Source: Lodderomyces elongisporus
Lineage: Eukaryota; Ascomycota; Pichiomycetes; Serinales; Debaryomycetaceae
Direction: 5' to 3'
Assembly: GCF_030384665.1 (NCBI RefSeq)
Contig: NC_083676.1
Coordinates: 1,116,001 to 1,180,000 of the forward strand
Length of the DNA stretch: 64,000 nt
Shown here in pieces: positions 53,361 through 64,000 of this stretch; position 1 is the stretch's first letter; each line of letters starts with the position of its first letter. The position numbers and the translations under genes were made by a program. The notes under the pieces are model-generated. The model worked only from the letters and a program-made list of their open reading frames with translations. It did no database searches and had not been told where the DNA came from.

Positions 53361-54209
53361 TTGTGCTTAAAGCATTTGCTAATTTAAGATATTCAAACAA
53401 ATTTCTCTCTATGTTTGGACTCAAAATTATTAGTAGTAGATCTAGAATTAATGGTAGGAGCAGTGAAATATATTGTGAAGTGGACCAACAAACTGTGCGT
53501 GTTTTCTTGTGCTCCGCCTTTTAGACGAGAAAGGTTTCGAAAACATCAAAATGTTTTGATTTTGTGACAACAAACAAAAAACCATTAGAAAACAAAGGTT
53601 AAGGGGCGGGAATAGGTAAGCGTTTGGGAGAAAGTGTGGGAAAAAGACATAGAATGAATGAGATTCCCATTTTTTTTTTAGTTTTTTTGCTTTTTTGCAC
53701 ACATGTATGGTCAAGTGCTTACTGGCTCTTTATTCAAGGTATCTAACCTTTGAATGGTATAAATATGACCTCTTTCAGTTGAGACTTTAGTGTGTCTGGC
53801 TACAATTTCTACTTGATATATGCTTATCTTTGGTGTCGCACAAAGAGGTTATGTCTTTCTTTCTTTCTTTCTTTCCTTCTTTCTTTCGTATCTTTCCCTT
53901 TTCACGTGGTTATTCAAATAAAGATTTAGGTATAATAAAGGCTCCTAGGTTAGGAACTTTCTCCTCACAACATTGCATCCATCGTCCTTACCAACCAACC
54001 ATTACTTTCACTCATCATCTCAACATCTAATCAAACTCGCCACAAACACAATTGTACCAAGTAACTAAATCTTTTGATGTTGAGAAATGGTCAATTTTAG
54101 TGTTTAGATTCTATTTTGGATTATGACCACAATACTAGCTAGGAACAACTTACATTCAACTTCAATAGCTGTTGGTTATCAAGACTTGGTCAATAAAGGA
54201 GATGACCCC

Positions 54210-54257
54210 AAAAACGGAATAAGCTGCGTCTATTTCCGTCCACAGCTTACTCCTTTT
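54210..54257. repeat. Imperfect hairpin
   Basis: GGAATAAGCTG (54216-54226) pairs with CAGCTTACTCC (54243-54253) with one mismatch and a 16-base loop, extended by A and T runs on the outside with one bulge. It is an unusually stable structure in this AT-rich spacer. Confidence 0.65.
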
Positions 54258-55136
54258 AGTCAATTATTTCTCTATAATTTGTTCTTTCCACTCATTTCCC
54301 AATCAAATTCTATCCTTATCACATCATCTAACACATACGTACCACCTGATAAGCGAGTCCACAGTGGAATTGAACAATACATTTGTATAAAAAAATCAAT
54401 AGGAGAGGAATTAAATAATTAAAGCACGAAATGATGATATATCACTGTGGCTATTGTAAATTCTTTTCTATACAAGCAAGCCTACTTTACTATTTCTCTA
54501 TTACTTTGTCTTTGTCTTTGTCTTTTCCAATTTCGAACAAAAGGAAACAAAGAAAAGGATAAAATGAAAACGCAATAACCATAATCTATGGTGGGAGTTA
54601 ACTTGTGGCTTTTCTTGTACCTCTATATTGTTTCAATTGCATCATCTTTAAATTATTGTAATCTTAAACACTTAAATTTCAAGCTAGATGAACTAGCAAA
54701 AGTGCTTAAGCAGACTGGTTTAAAAAAAGATTAAGTAACATCTAAACTGGCATTTTCCTTATTGTTAACCCTTAAGGAGCTGCAAAGGCTTCGTGGCAGA
54801 AGTGGGGAGGGGGGAAGGGAAAAAGGGAGAAGTGAGGAGAAGACAGAGGAATAGAATAAGGTTTTACTTATAACAATTGCGTAATCAAATTCCGTTTGGT
54901 CAATCTCAGGATAGAATAAAAGTGTGGTGTTTCCTTTTCTCTCTATTCGTTTGTTCAGTCTATCTCCATACCTGTTGAGGTTACTTGCTTTGTGTCACGG
55001 AGGAGACTATGAAGTAGATAATAATAATTTTTTTTTTTTTTTAAATTTTCTCTCACTCAATATTCGATTTGATTTCTGTACTCAATTTAACATTTTAGTA
55101 TTTTGCAGCCACAATTTTCATCTCTTGTCTGAACAC

Positions 55137-55145
55137 TATAAAAGG
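55137..55145 (+). promoter_or_regulatory. TATA box of the dioxygenase gene
   Basis: TATAAAAGG lies about 240 bases before the start codon, a strong consensus match. Confidence 0.55.
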
Positions 55146-55377
55146 GCGTTGATCAGGTTTCCATGAGAATTCAACCACTTTTCGTTTATACAAAATTCCA
55201 ACCAGTCTAAAGCAAATCAAACCAAACCAAATCAAATCAATACAAACTAGATAAATAAAAATCAAAACAGAAAACGGAAAAACAAATATTTCGCAAAAAA
55301 AAAACAACAACAACAGTATTCCATAATTTAAAGTCTCAAGTTTCCTTTTTTCTTCTTCTTTCTTTCATCTTTTTACA

Positions 55378-56532
55378 ATGCCTGCTCGTTACGTTAAAGT
55401 CCCTTCTGCTCTCACAGGTGAGAGCAACTTGAAATCAGATGCTAAAGGAAAAGTGGTTGTTGGTGAGTCCACAATTGCAAAATTGTCTAAAGAGTCTCTC
55501 CCATATTTGCCAACCTGGGACAAAAATGAAAAGTACGAACCATATACTTTCCAAGAACATCACGATAATGCCTTGAAAGCAGACAAAAGTTTTCCAGACT
55601 TGTTTAAGGGCGATGACTATGTCACTACCAATCTTTCACCAAAGTTGGGTACTGAAATTCGCGGTATACAGTTGTCTGAGCTAAACGATGCTGGTAGAGA
55701 TCAAGTTGCATTGCTTGCTTCCCAAAGGGGTGTTTTGGTTTTCAGAGACCAAGACTTGATTGATAAAGGGCCCGAAAACTTGGTCGAGTATGTTAGTCAC
55801 TATGGTACACCACATATTCATCCCACGTCTGGTGCACCAAAGGGACATCCTGATATTCATTCAGTGTTGACTGGTGATACTAAGGAAGACGCATTTTCCA
55901 CAAGAAACAACCTTGTTGTTTGGCACTCTGATGTTAGTTACGAATTAAACCCCACTGCTGTTTCATTTTTGGCCGTAACAAACATTCCTAAAGCTGGTGG
56001 AGGTGACACTGTTTTTGCAGACAACAGAGAGGCTTACAACCGTTTGTCGCCATTGTTCAAGGAAAAGATTGATAACCTCAAAGCAGTTCACAGTGCTGTT
56101 GACCAGGCCAACTTGGCAGTTGTCAAAGGTGGTGTTGTTAAGAGACACCCAGTTGAAAACATTCACCCCGTTGTTAGAACCACCCCAAGCGGTCAAAAAG
56201 TTTTGTACGTCAATAGTGGTTTCACTAGAAGAATTGTCGATTTGAAAGGTGAGGAGTCTGACTTTTTGCTTAAATTTTTACTTCAACACATTGCAAGCAG
56301 TCAAGACTTTCAAGTTCGTGTCAATTGGCAACCAGGCACTGTTGCCATCTTTGACAATAGAATTGTTTCACACTCGGCTATCCTCGACTTTGACACTAGT
56401 GACGGTAGATTGATTATTCGTGCTGCTGCAAGAGGCGAGCGCCCAGTCCACGACTTGGAAGACTTGAACAAACCAGATGAAAATCTCGTTTATGAAGGAC
56501 CTGAATACATAGGTAACCACAGAGAAGTATAA
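55378..56532 (+). CDS. Fe(II)/2-oxoglutarate dioxygenase, TauD/JLP1 type
   Basis: 384 residues. The TauD/TfdA fold is clear: TNLSPKLGTEIRGIQLSEL, then QRGVLVFRDQDL, the iron-binding HxD as WHSDVSY (H183, D185), the distal histidine in NRIVSHSAILDF (H332) and the 2-oxoglutarate arginine in IIRAAARGERP (R348). These enzymes hydroxylate sulfonates or sulfate esters and release sulfite for use as a sulfur source; S. cerevisiae Jlp1 is the nearest known function. Several paralogues often occur in Candida species, so the exact substrate is open. It is cytosolic. A strong TATA box suggests regulated expression. Confidence 0.88.
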   Translation: MPARYVKVPSALTGESNLKSDAKGKVVVGESTIAKLSKESLPYLPTWDKNEKYEPYTFQEHHDNALKADKSFPDLFKGDDYVTTNLSPKLGTEIRGIQLSELNDAGRDQVALLASQRGVLVFRDQDLIDKGPENLVEYVSHYGTPHIHPTSGAPKGHPDIHSVLTGDTKEDAFSTRNNLVVWHSDVSYELNPTAVSFLAVTNIPKAGGGDTVFADNREAYNRLSPLFKEKIDNLKAVHSAVDQANLAVVKGGVVKRHPVENIHPVVRTTPSGQKVLYVNSGFTRRIVDLKGEESDFLLKFLLQHIASSQDFQVRVNWQPGTVAIFDNRIVSHSAILDFDTSDGRLIIRAAARGERPVHDLEDLNKPDENLVYEGPEYIGNHREV

Positions 56533-57047
56533 GAGTAGATTTAGAATTTATAATGTTTAAAAGTGGTTTTTGTTTTCATTTTTTTCTCCCTCTCAAATGA
56601 ATGCAAAAAAAAAAACAAGTAAAAGTAACTTATTCCATTGACTGTAGCAATGACTTGTTGTTTAGAAAATAGTATTACGAGGTGTAATAATGGGAATGGA
56701 ATTTGTTACTGCTAGCGTTTTTTTTTTCGACTGTCTCTTTTTATTTTTCATTCATTCATTTATTCTAATGATTGAATATTGTTTGTAAAAAACAAATGCA
56801 TTTGCACAAACGCGTGCGCGGATCGATAATAATGTAAACAAAGAAAAAAATAACGAAGTAAATACACCTTTCATGATTCAAATATATATATATACTTGGT
56901 ACTAGTCACAAAATTTATCTTTACAAGATTATCGTTCTATTCCTTTTCTTTTTGTCTTTTTTATTATCACTCATTTTGAATTTCTTTTTAACATCAGAAC
57001 GGCAATAAAACACTCAACTTACCTGTATCTGCATACATTTGTTCAAG
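56533..57047. other. Dioxygenase-YCG1 intergenic region
   Basis: About 515 bases, AT-rich, with T tracts and short AT repeats. It should contain the YCG1 promoter. No other feature is seen. Confidence 0.6.
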
Positions 57048-59202
57048 ATGAGTCGTCCACCAAAACCAACACTAGCATCAATTAAAAAGGCTGAAAGGAT
57101 TAAAGATCTCGATGCTGGAATGATGCATGTCTTCTATGACTGTCAATTTACTACATATTCACACAGAAAATTACTAGTTATCATGAAGAACATTTATTAT
57201 CGTGCAATTGACCTTGGTCACCAGGAATATTTTGCTATGCGCTTCACTCAATTACTTAACCATTCATTAAAGTATAAAAAGGGCGAACCAAATTCCGATC
57301 GTATTGCCAAATTTGTAGCTCACTTTGTACGTGTAATCAGCGATGACTCAAAACGGGACGATGAAGAAAACAAAGATGAAAATGAAGAGAATAAAGAACA
57401 GATTAAAGAACAGAATGAGGATAACACAGAAGACCAAAATATGGACAACAATTTGCAAAAAGAGTCTGCAAATCAATCTTTGTATGTCACGGAATTTACA
57501 TCATATCTTATTAAGCACTTGTTACGTGGTATCGAGGCTGCGGATAAGCTGGTGCGATACAGAGTGACGCAACTTCTCGCTATGCTCACAAAACACATTG
57601 GGGAAATGGACAGAGAAACTTTTGAGGCGTTGATTGTGTCGCTCTCGAGCCGACTAAGAGATAGAGAGACACCCATTAGAATGCAAGCAATCTTGGCACT
57701 TTCTAGCTTCCAAGATTTCAATTTAAATTTTGATGCACTAGCAGGAGATGCTGGCTCCGAGGCCAAAGACAATGAGTGGCTCACGGAGTTGTTGGTACAA
57801 TCACTACGGTATGATGAAAGTCCTGAAGTGAGGAGAACAGTAATGATGAACTTGGATAAGGACGCAAACACAATCCAGTATTTATGGGAGAGAGCCAAGG
57901 ATCTAAACAATATAAACAGAAGGATTGTTTACTCCAAAATTACACCCGAGATTGGAGGGATGAAGAATATGCGACACGAACACCGGGAGTTTTTACTCAG
58001 GTGGGGGTTAAATGACAGAGACGAAAGCGTGATGCAAGCAGCCACCAAATTGTTATGCCATACATGGTTTGACTCTTGCGATAATGACATCAATGAATTT
58101 TTGGAGTACTTGAACGTAACAGAAAGTTCGATGGCGGAAAAGGCAATGGACATGGTCTTTTCAGAAAGAGCTGATCTAGTGCAAAATTTCAAAGCAGATA
58201 GGACATTTTGGAAAGCATTGGATGTCCACAAATCATTCCTTTGGAGGACATTTTTTCGTCATTGCTATCAACACAAGCTTTACAATTTGATAGAAATCAA
58301 TTTTCCAGATGGCTTGGAGTTATCAGACATTTTGAAAAAGTACATGTCTCTTCGGAAAGATTTCGTACTGGCAAGCTTTGATTGTTGCAAAAAGCAAGAT
58401 GATTTGCGTAAAGATGTGCAATTACTTGACCAGCAATATTTTGTCATTGAAAGGGAATTGATTCGGACAAACAGGGAATGGGAGAATTTATCACGTCATA
58501 TCAAAATAGCTGAAGAAAGTCGTAGATCCAGAAGTGAAGACAGGGCTTATGAAGAAATGTTGAAAAGTAGAGAAAGTTTGGAGGAAAAACAAGCCGAACT
58601 CCAGCATCATTTGATTCAACGAAACGAAACCAAAAGGCACAAAATTGAAGAAGTCTACTCCGATCCCGACTTTGTGAAATTTGTCGAAACCCAGCGAGAT
58701 TTTAATTTTATAGTGAACCAATTATTGATGATTTGTATCGATTTTGACTTTAGTGACGAAATTGCAAGAAGAGCAATGTTGAGCGTGATTCGGTCCGAAC
58801 TTTACGAGAAAAGTATGGAAGATGACATGATTAGAAACTGTCTCAAGATCTTGAAAAAGATTTCTATCAATGAGAAAGATTTTGTTTCTATGACTGTGGA
58901 GATTATAACTGACTTGAGAGACATGGGCGACGATGAAGCGGATGATGACGATGATGATGATGATGATGACGATGATGACGATGATGATGATGATGACGAT
59001 GATGATGAAGATGATGATGATGAAGACAAGGAGAAAGAGACGAAGGCAATGGAAGATGGTATTGGAGGTTCCAACGATAGAATAAAGAATAAGCGCCAGG
59101 CAAAGCAGAAGAAAAATAACAAAAACAACAACCATCAAAACTATAGTAATGAAGATATTAATGTTGACAAGGAACTCAATCTGGATCTTGGTGAAGAAGG
59201 AA

Positions 59203-59233
<31 letters not shown>

Positions 59234-61367
59234 AGTGAATGAAAGTCAGTCACGGCGGACAAAGAAACGAAAAATCGAACCTGCAATGCCAGACGACGAT
59301 GTTATTGTGCGTTGTTTGAAAATGACTTGCCAAGTATTGGAATTAATTGAGGAAGAGCTCGACAATCATTTGTCACTAAGTTCTATCCAATCAGGGATTG
59401 TTAATTACTCCTTGAGCCAAGTTGACAAGCCTTTGCTTTTCATGACTGGGTTAAAATGTTTAGGGTTGTTTGCTTTGATTGATAAAAAAACGGCCATTGA
59501 TTCTCTACCCATATTCTTTCGAGCGATCAAATCATCTGGAGAGCAAGTACAAATAATTGGAGTCGAAGCTGTTGTTGATGTTTTTGCAAAGTACGGCAGA
59601 GATGTGATAGATTTTGAAGGAAGGCGGACATTTATTAGACTATTTTACAAGTTATTAAAACGGGAGTCAAATAAAGTACAAGCTGTAATGGCCGAGGGTC
59701 TAATAAAACTTTTCTTAGCCGATATCTTTAGTATAAAGGTTCCGTCATTGCTGGTTGCGGAGGTTGATGACCTGATACAAGATACAGTTGCAAGCACAGG
59801 CGAAGGCGAGGAAAATGATGGCGAAGATAATGATCCCGAAGTTGAAATTTTTGAAGCGTTACTTTTATCCTATTTTAATCCCGCTACTGCAGGTAATCAC
59901 GAGTTGCGACAAATATTAGCATTCTGTATACCAGTATATTGCTACTCACATCCAAAACATCAATTAGGCTTGGCTTTCACCACTGGTTCATTTCTTCTAC
60001 AAGCTTCCAAACTTCAACAAGGGCACCAACCAACAAAAATGGTTCCGCAATTGATTGCTTGGAGCGATCCGCAATACCTCGTACATGTTGCGGAAATTGA
60101 GCAAGAAAAACTGCCGTCTCGTATTTTACAAGCTGCTCGAATGTTAGGTGTTTTTGGTGAAGAAGAGTTGTCTAAAGATTATAGGCGAGCAATCATAAAC
60201 AATATTTCAAAAATTCTGATTTCAAGTAAAGTTGGATCAGAGTACTTGGCTGCGTTTGTGGAATTGATTGAGCAAGTTGAAAATAGCATTGATGAAAACA
60301 AAGATAGATTTGAATTTCAATTGGATAGATCTACTTTGAAGAACCTTCTGAACCTTCACGAAGCTGCATTTGCAGCATTATCAGAAGCCAAGGAAATGGA
60401 ATCAAAAGAAGAAGCGGAGTCATCAATTGGAGTAAAATCAAGAAGTGTATCTGCTGTGCCCGACTTTAATGAAGACGGGGTGCAGATCGTGAAAGAGAAT
60501 ATAGAGATCAAAGATGAAAAGATTGACAATATCAACACACCCAAGACAAATTTTATTGATAGTGATGAAAAAGATGAGGAAAACGCAAAAGAGCGGGGTA
60601 ATGAAGTTGGAGTTGAGGATAGTAGTGTGGATCATGTGCTAGACAACGAGCCTAATCTGATAGGTGAACCATACCGTGTCCTGGTTAAGAAAGAGTACGC
60701 TTCTATTTTGGATGTGGCAAATGCCGAAAGACGTACTTTGTTAGATATACACTCTATTGATGACACGACCAATTCAGCGACCATTGATGATAACGATAAA
60801 GAAGCTAATTTAACAAAGCAAAATGAAGGCGGAGGCAGTGGTGAAGGGGGAGAAAAAGAAAGAGAAAAAGAAAAAGAAGAAGAAGAAATAAGAGGAGAAA
60901 AAAACAAAAGGAACAGAAATGTTACTACGGAGGTTACTGATCATAACCTGGGCATATTGCAAGTTGACGATATACTAGTTGAGGGAGACGAGACTGTTCA
61001 GACGGCAGAGAAAAACAAAACCAAGGACGGTTTTTATGGCATTGAGGATAAAAAAGGTGGCGGTGATAAAGAAAATGGTGATGCAAATAATGACTACAGT
61101 TCTGATGTGATCTTAGCCGATGAAGACGTTGTTCACGACGTGCTGATAGCTGGAATAGAGTCGAGGCTCGATACAGAATCAAAGAACGAGGATATACTAA
61201 GAGATGTAGTTGAAGATATAACAGCTTTGGTTGTTTCTACTAAATTGGCATCACCAAAAAAACCAATTTTGGATGCACCTATCGATGACTCGATATTGGA
61301 CACAGTCACATCGGACTCTGACGAGGAGGAGGAGGAGGAGCTTGATTCAGATATCATCTTCAATTGA
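57048..61367 (+). CDS. YCG1: Condensin HEAT-repeat subunit Ycg1 (CAP-G)
   Basis: 1439 residues from the first ATG (MSRPPKPTLAS). The N-terminal half is a HEAT solenoid with the CAP-G features HVFYDCQFTTYSHRKLLV, RVTQLLAMLTKHIGE and RLRDRETPIRMQAILALS, and the C-terminal Cnd3 region lies at about residues 760-1095. Ycg1 is a non-SMC subunit that, with Brn1, forms a DNA-binding groove for chromosome condensation in mitosis. An Asp-rich run near residues 630-655 and further acidic/Lys-rich stretches interrupt the solenoid. About 330 residues of acidic low-complexity tail follow residue ~1105. S. cerevisiae Ycg1 is about 1035 residues, so this protein is markedly longer. Confidence 0.9.
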
Positions 61368-61674
61368 TGATAGAGCCTTAGTCTTTGATAGAAACTTCCA
61401 TTGCCAAGTGTATTCGCTCTATCGTTCTGTTCTCTTATTCATATCATCTTTATATACTTTATTACATCTACTAGTTTTTATTAAATTATTCATTTTAGAA
61501 AAAAAAAAACTCTTTGTCACTGTAGAACTAAAAAAAATATCAAAACAATACTATATAAAACTCACCAAAAACAGAAACAAGAAAAAAACAGCCGTTAAGA
61601 ATAATAATCGAAATATACCAATCAACACTATAAAAACAGATATACAACGTCACATATAGCACTCTTTGAATCTT
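61368..61674. other. Convergent YCG1-CAP1 intergenic region
   Basis: About 300 AT-rich bases with A tracts holding both 3' ends. Nothing else is seen. Confidence 0.6.
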
Positions 61675-62549
61675 TTATTTAGCGCTCTTTCCTAAAAGTT
61701 CATTGACATCGGTAGTATTGATAACCACACCTTTTTCCGAACACTTGGCTTTGCTTTTCAATTCACTGCACAAACCATCGATGTCCAACTCTGTGTATCG
61801 TGGATGCGAAGTAATTCTGTCCCATATCTCACTACATTTCATTGTTTGTTGTGGTGCTGGCACAATATCGTTTTCCTCGTCATCTTCATCATCGTCATTA
61901 TTGATGTTACTATTACCAACACTATTACCATTATAAGACTCTACACCTGGACCAGTGCGTGGCGTGGAGTCTTTACGTTCAGGAATAGAGTCCTTAATGA
62001 AATCGTTAAAGTTAAAGTTTGTATTGATGTCATTTTGTCCTCCAACCTTGTTGGTGAAATCATACATCGACTCTTCGGTAGTGAGAAAAGACATGGGGTC
62101 TATTTCTCTCTCTGATGTGGCTGTTTGATGTGGCTTAAATGAATCATCAAAGGCCAACGCAGCATCAAAGCTTGGTATATTGTTGTTGTTGTTGACAATG
62201 CTGTTGTTATAGTTGCCATCATTTGAGGTGTGAGGTGTGCCATTCATATCATTGAGGAAACTTAATGGATCATCGGTTGAGTATTTATTATCTAGAATGT
62301 TGAAATTGAATTCAGGGTCATCCAATCCTGATAAATTGTTGAAAAAAGCATCATTCATGTAGTTGTTCTTGGACTGATCGGGTGCGATTGAGGTGGTATT
62401 GTGTGGTGTATTGACATTGTGAGCACTATTAGTAGTGGATGAGGGTAACAAATACGACAACGGCGAATTATACTGCGAATGCATTGTAGAATTAACAGAT
62501 TGTCCGGGAATAGAGCTTGTGGAAGGGTGCAGATGTTGTTGTTTTTGAT

Positions 62550-62587
<38 letters not shown>

Positions 62588-63480
62588 GGAATAGGATTTG
62601 CGCGTGTTCCGCATGCTTCGTTCAATTTGCTACAAAATGGGTCTATCTCTTCTTCAAACTTTTCGGCAAAGTTGATGTTTGGTCTATTTGAGCCTATGGA
62701 TGAAGAATTGGAGTCCGGCGACACCAAGATATTGTCGTCCAACGGAGTGGTAGAGGTCGACGAGCCAGATACGAGATCGGGGCAAGTGTTATATGAAGAG
62801 TCGCTTGCTGGTTTTGTAGCATCTGCACGAGGTTGTTTCTGTTGCTTTTGATGTGTTTGATGGACCTGCAGCAGTTTTTCTTGTTGTTGCTTTAAATATT
62901 TTAGATTTTCCTTAGACCAAGGCAACCCAAAAGAGAAATTTGGTGACAGTGTTGAGATGGACGAATTGGAAGATGCTCTATCCAAGCCTGAGCTTCTTGA
63001 GCTGGCACTATTTGCTCTCCCACTACCCACATTCTGATCTTTAGCTTGTTGTTGCTGCTGCTGACTTGCAGCAGCTGCTGCTGCAGAGTACTCTTTGTTA
63101 GTATGTGGATGACTCAAGTGTCCGACAGTTGTGGGTAGATTTAAATCCAGGAAATCAGTGGTTCCTCTGTATTTTGCCAATTCATTCTTTAGTATATTGA
63201 CTTGAGCTTGCAAGAAATCAGTTTCAGTGGTGGCTCTGACATTTTCATCCTCCAACATCTTAACCTTTTCCTCCAATTCTTGCATCTTGCGTTCCTTTCT
63301 CTCACGATAAGCTCTTTGTGCAGCTCTGTTTTGAGCTGTTCTCTTTGATTTGGGTTCTGTCTCAATTTGCTTCCTTCCAGGTTTGGTGTGCAATTTCTTA
63401 AGGTCGTTACCTGAGTCCAGGTCGGCATTGTCCACTGGTGGTGATACAATATCTGAGTAGTTCCGTTTAACGTCAGTCAT
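61675..63480 (-). CDS. CAP1: AP-1-like oxidative-stress transcription factor Cap1/Yap1
   Basis: 601 residues. The bZIP basic region is KSKRTAQNRAAQRAYRERKE (residues ~44-63), followed by a leucine-zipper-like coil. The Yap1 signature QNRAAQRA is intact. The n-CRD contains C283 and C290 (DPFCSKLNEACGT) and the c-CRD C549, C571 and C580 (MKCSEIW, GLCSELKSKAKC), with the nuclear-export signal around ELDIDGLCSEL. Peroxide-driven disulfides between the two regions mask this signal, so the factor accumulates in the nucleus and activates genes such as TSA1. Poly-Q and Asn/Ser-rich spacers separate the domains. A TGACTAA site upstream could allow autoregulation. Confidence 0.95.
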
Positions 63481-63734
63481 TGTCCTTTTACCTTCTTTTT
63501 TTTAGTTCTTTATTTATTTATTTGTTTTTTTTTTTATTTGTTGATTTCTTCCTTGTTCAGTTCGTGCTGCTGATGGTAAAAATGGTTTTGTTGATGTGTA
63601 AATATGTACGTTAAATGTAAAAAAACACGATGGTGTTTTTTCTTTTCTTTTCTTTTCCTGTTCCTTTTTTTTGGTTAGGAAAAGAAAGTTGTGGTGGTTG
63701 GTGAAAGGAAGTGATTCTTTTATTTGACGAGTGC

Positions 63735-63741
63735 TGACTAA
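63735..63741 (+). promoter_or_regulatory. Yap-type element upstream of CAP1
   Basis: TGACTAA fits the Yap1 response element T(T/G)ACTAA, about 255 bases before the CAP1 start. Autoregulation is possible but not shown. Confidence 0.4.
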
Positions 63742-63800
63742 TCTACTTCACACTCAAGAGGTGCTGTTCAGTTGAGTGAATTTATAAGGGTAATATCTTA

Positions 63801-63823
63801 GTGTGTGTGTGTGTGTGTGTGTG
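63801..63823. repeat. (GT)n microsatellite
   Basis: About 23 bases of alternating G and T in the CAP1 upstream region, a simple repeat. Confidence 0.9.
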
Positions 63824-64000
63824 CTAGTTTGAATAATTAGCAAAGAAGCAAAAAAAAAATACGTTTTGTTCTTTGACTTGTCTTTGTTTTTATATTTGCT
63901 TGTATTAGATGAGTCTGTCTTGGGAGTTGAAGAAGCAAAGGAGTTGATTATTTAGTGATGGATATGGTATAAAAGAAATTGGGTACTTAAAAAACAAAGG

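Larger units (their letters stand above)
53361..55377. other. STE50-dioxygenase divergent intergenic region
   Basis: About 2 kb. It contains CTTT repeats at 53851-53885, a CACGTG site at 53903-53908, a hairpin at 54210-54257 inside a weak 99-codon open frame (54123-54422), a G-rich run at 54804-54827, and the dioxygenase TATA box at 55137-55145. No gene can be supported firmly. Confidence 0.55.
63481..64000. other. CAP1 upstream region
   Basis: The last 520 bases: T-rich tracts, a (GT)n microsatellite at 63801-63823 and a Yap-type TGACTAA at 63735-63741. No gene is seen before the window ends. Confidence 0.6.

Noticed and set aside
57039..57047. Upstream in-frame start for YCG1
   Set aside because: The extension begins with TTG; the ATG at 57048 gives a normal N-terminus.

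Overview
This is nuclear DNA from an AT-rich budding yeast of the CUG-Ser (CTG) clade, most likely Lodderomyces elongisporus or a close relative. I base this on compact genes with almost no introns (one spliced gene seen), an Als-family adhesin, proteins crowded with homopolymer runs (poly-Q, poly-N, poly-D), and CTG codons at places where homologues carry Ser or another polar residue (Als codon 233, Ded1 codon 147). The species call is inference and cannot be proven from the window alone.

Layout. 1-5.2 kb is a gene-poor, microsatellite-rich stretch. 5.2-9.2 kb is a large Als-like GPI cell-wall adhesin with two long repeat blocks. 10.6-15.9 kb carries an ER cyclophilin, Mediator MED6, a Fhit-type HNT2 hydrolase and peroxiredoxin TSA1. 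17.2-19.7 kb is a divergent ribosome-biogenesis pair (LCP5/NSA2). 20.1-26.0 kb has a C2H2 plus fungal-specific transcription factor and an unrecognised gene. 27.5-37.9 kb holds GDA1, UTR1, DED1 and OCH1. 38.9-44.7 kb has a formamidase, ERG6 and an intracellular GH76-like protein. 45.2-53.4 kb, all on the minus strand, has UTP4, an ATG37-like acyl-CoA-binding protein with a short 5' intron, RPL12 and STE50. 55.4-63.5 kb has a TauD/JLP1-like dioxygenase, condensin YCG1 and the redox regulator CAP1/YAP1.

How the genes relate. There are no operons, but themes recur. LCP5, NSA2, UTP4, RPL12 and DED1 serve ribosome assembly and translation, and PAC-like or Cbf1/Tbf1-like motifs lie in several of their promoters. 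GDA1, OCH1 and the GH76-like protein concern mannan. TSA1 and CAP1 belong to the oxidative-stress response, and both have Yap-type sites upstream. ERG6 has three sterol-response-element matches upstream.

I found no convincing tRNA, rRNA, transposon, CRISPR array or virus-derived gene. The best candidates for new biology are the repeat architecture and altered amyloid segment of the adhesin, a zinc finger with a 25-residue loop insertion, a perfect hairpin in the 26.3 kb intergenic region, the triple CACGTG cluster before DED1, a perfect four-tract G-quadruplex motif before the GH76-like gene, and the unrecognised gene at 24.8-26.0 kb.
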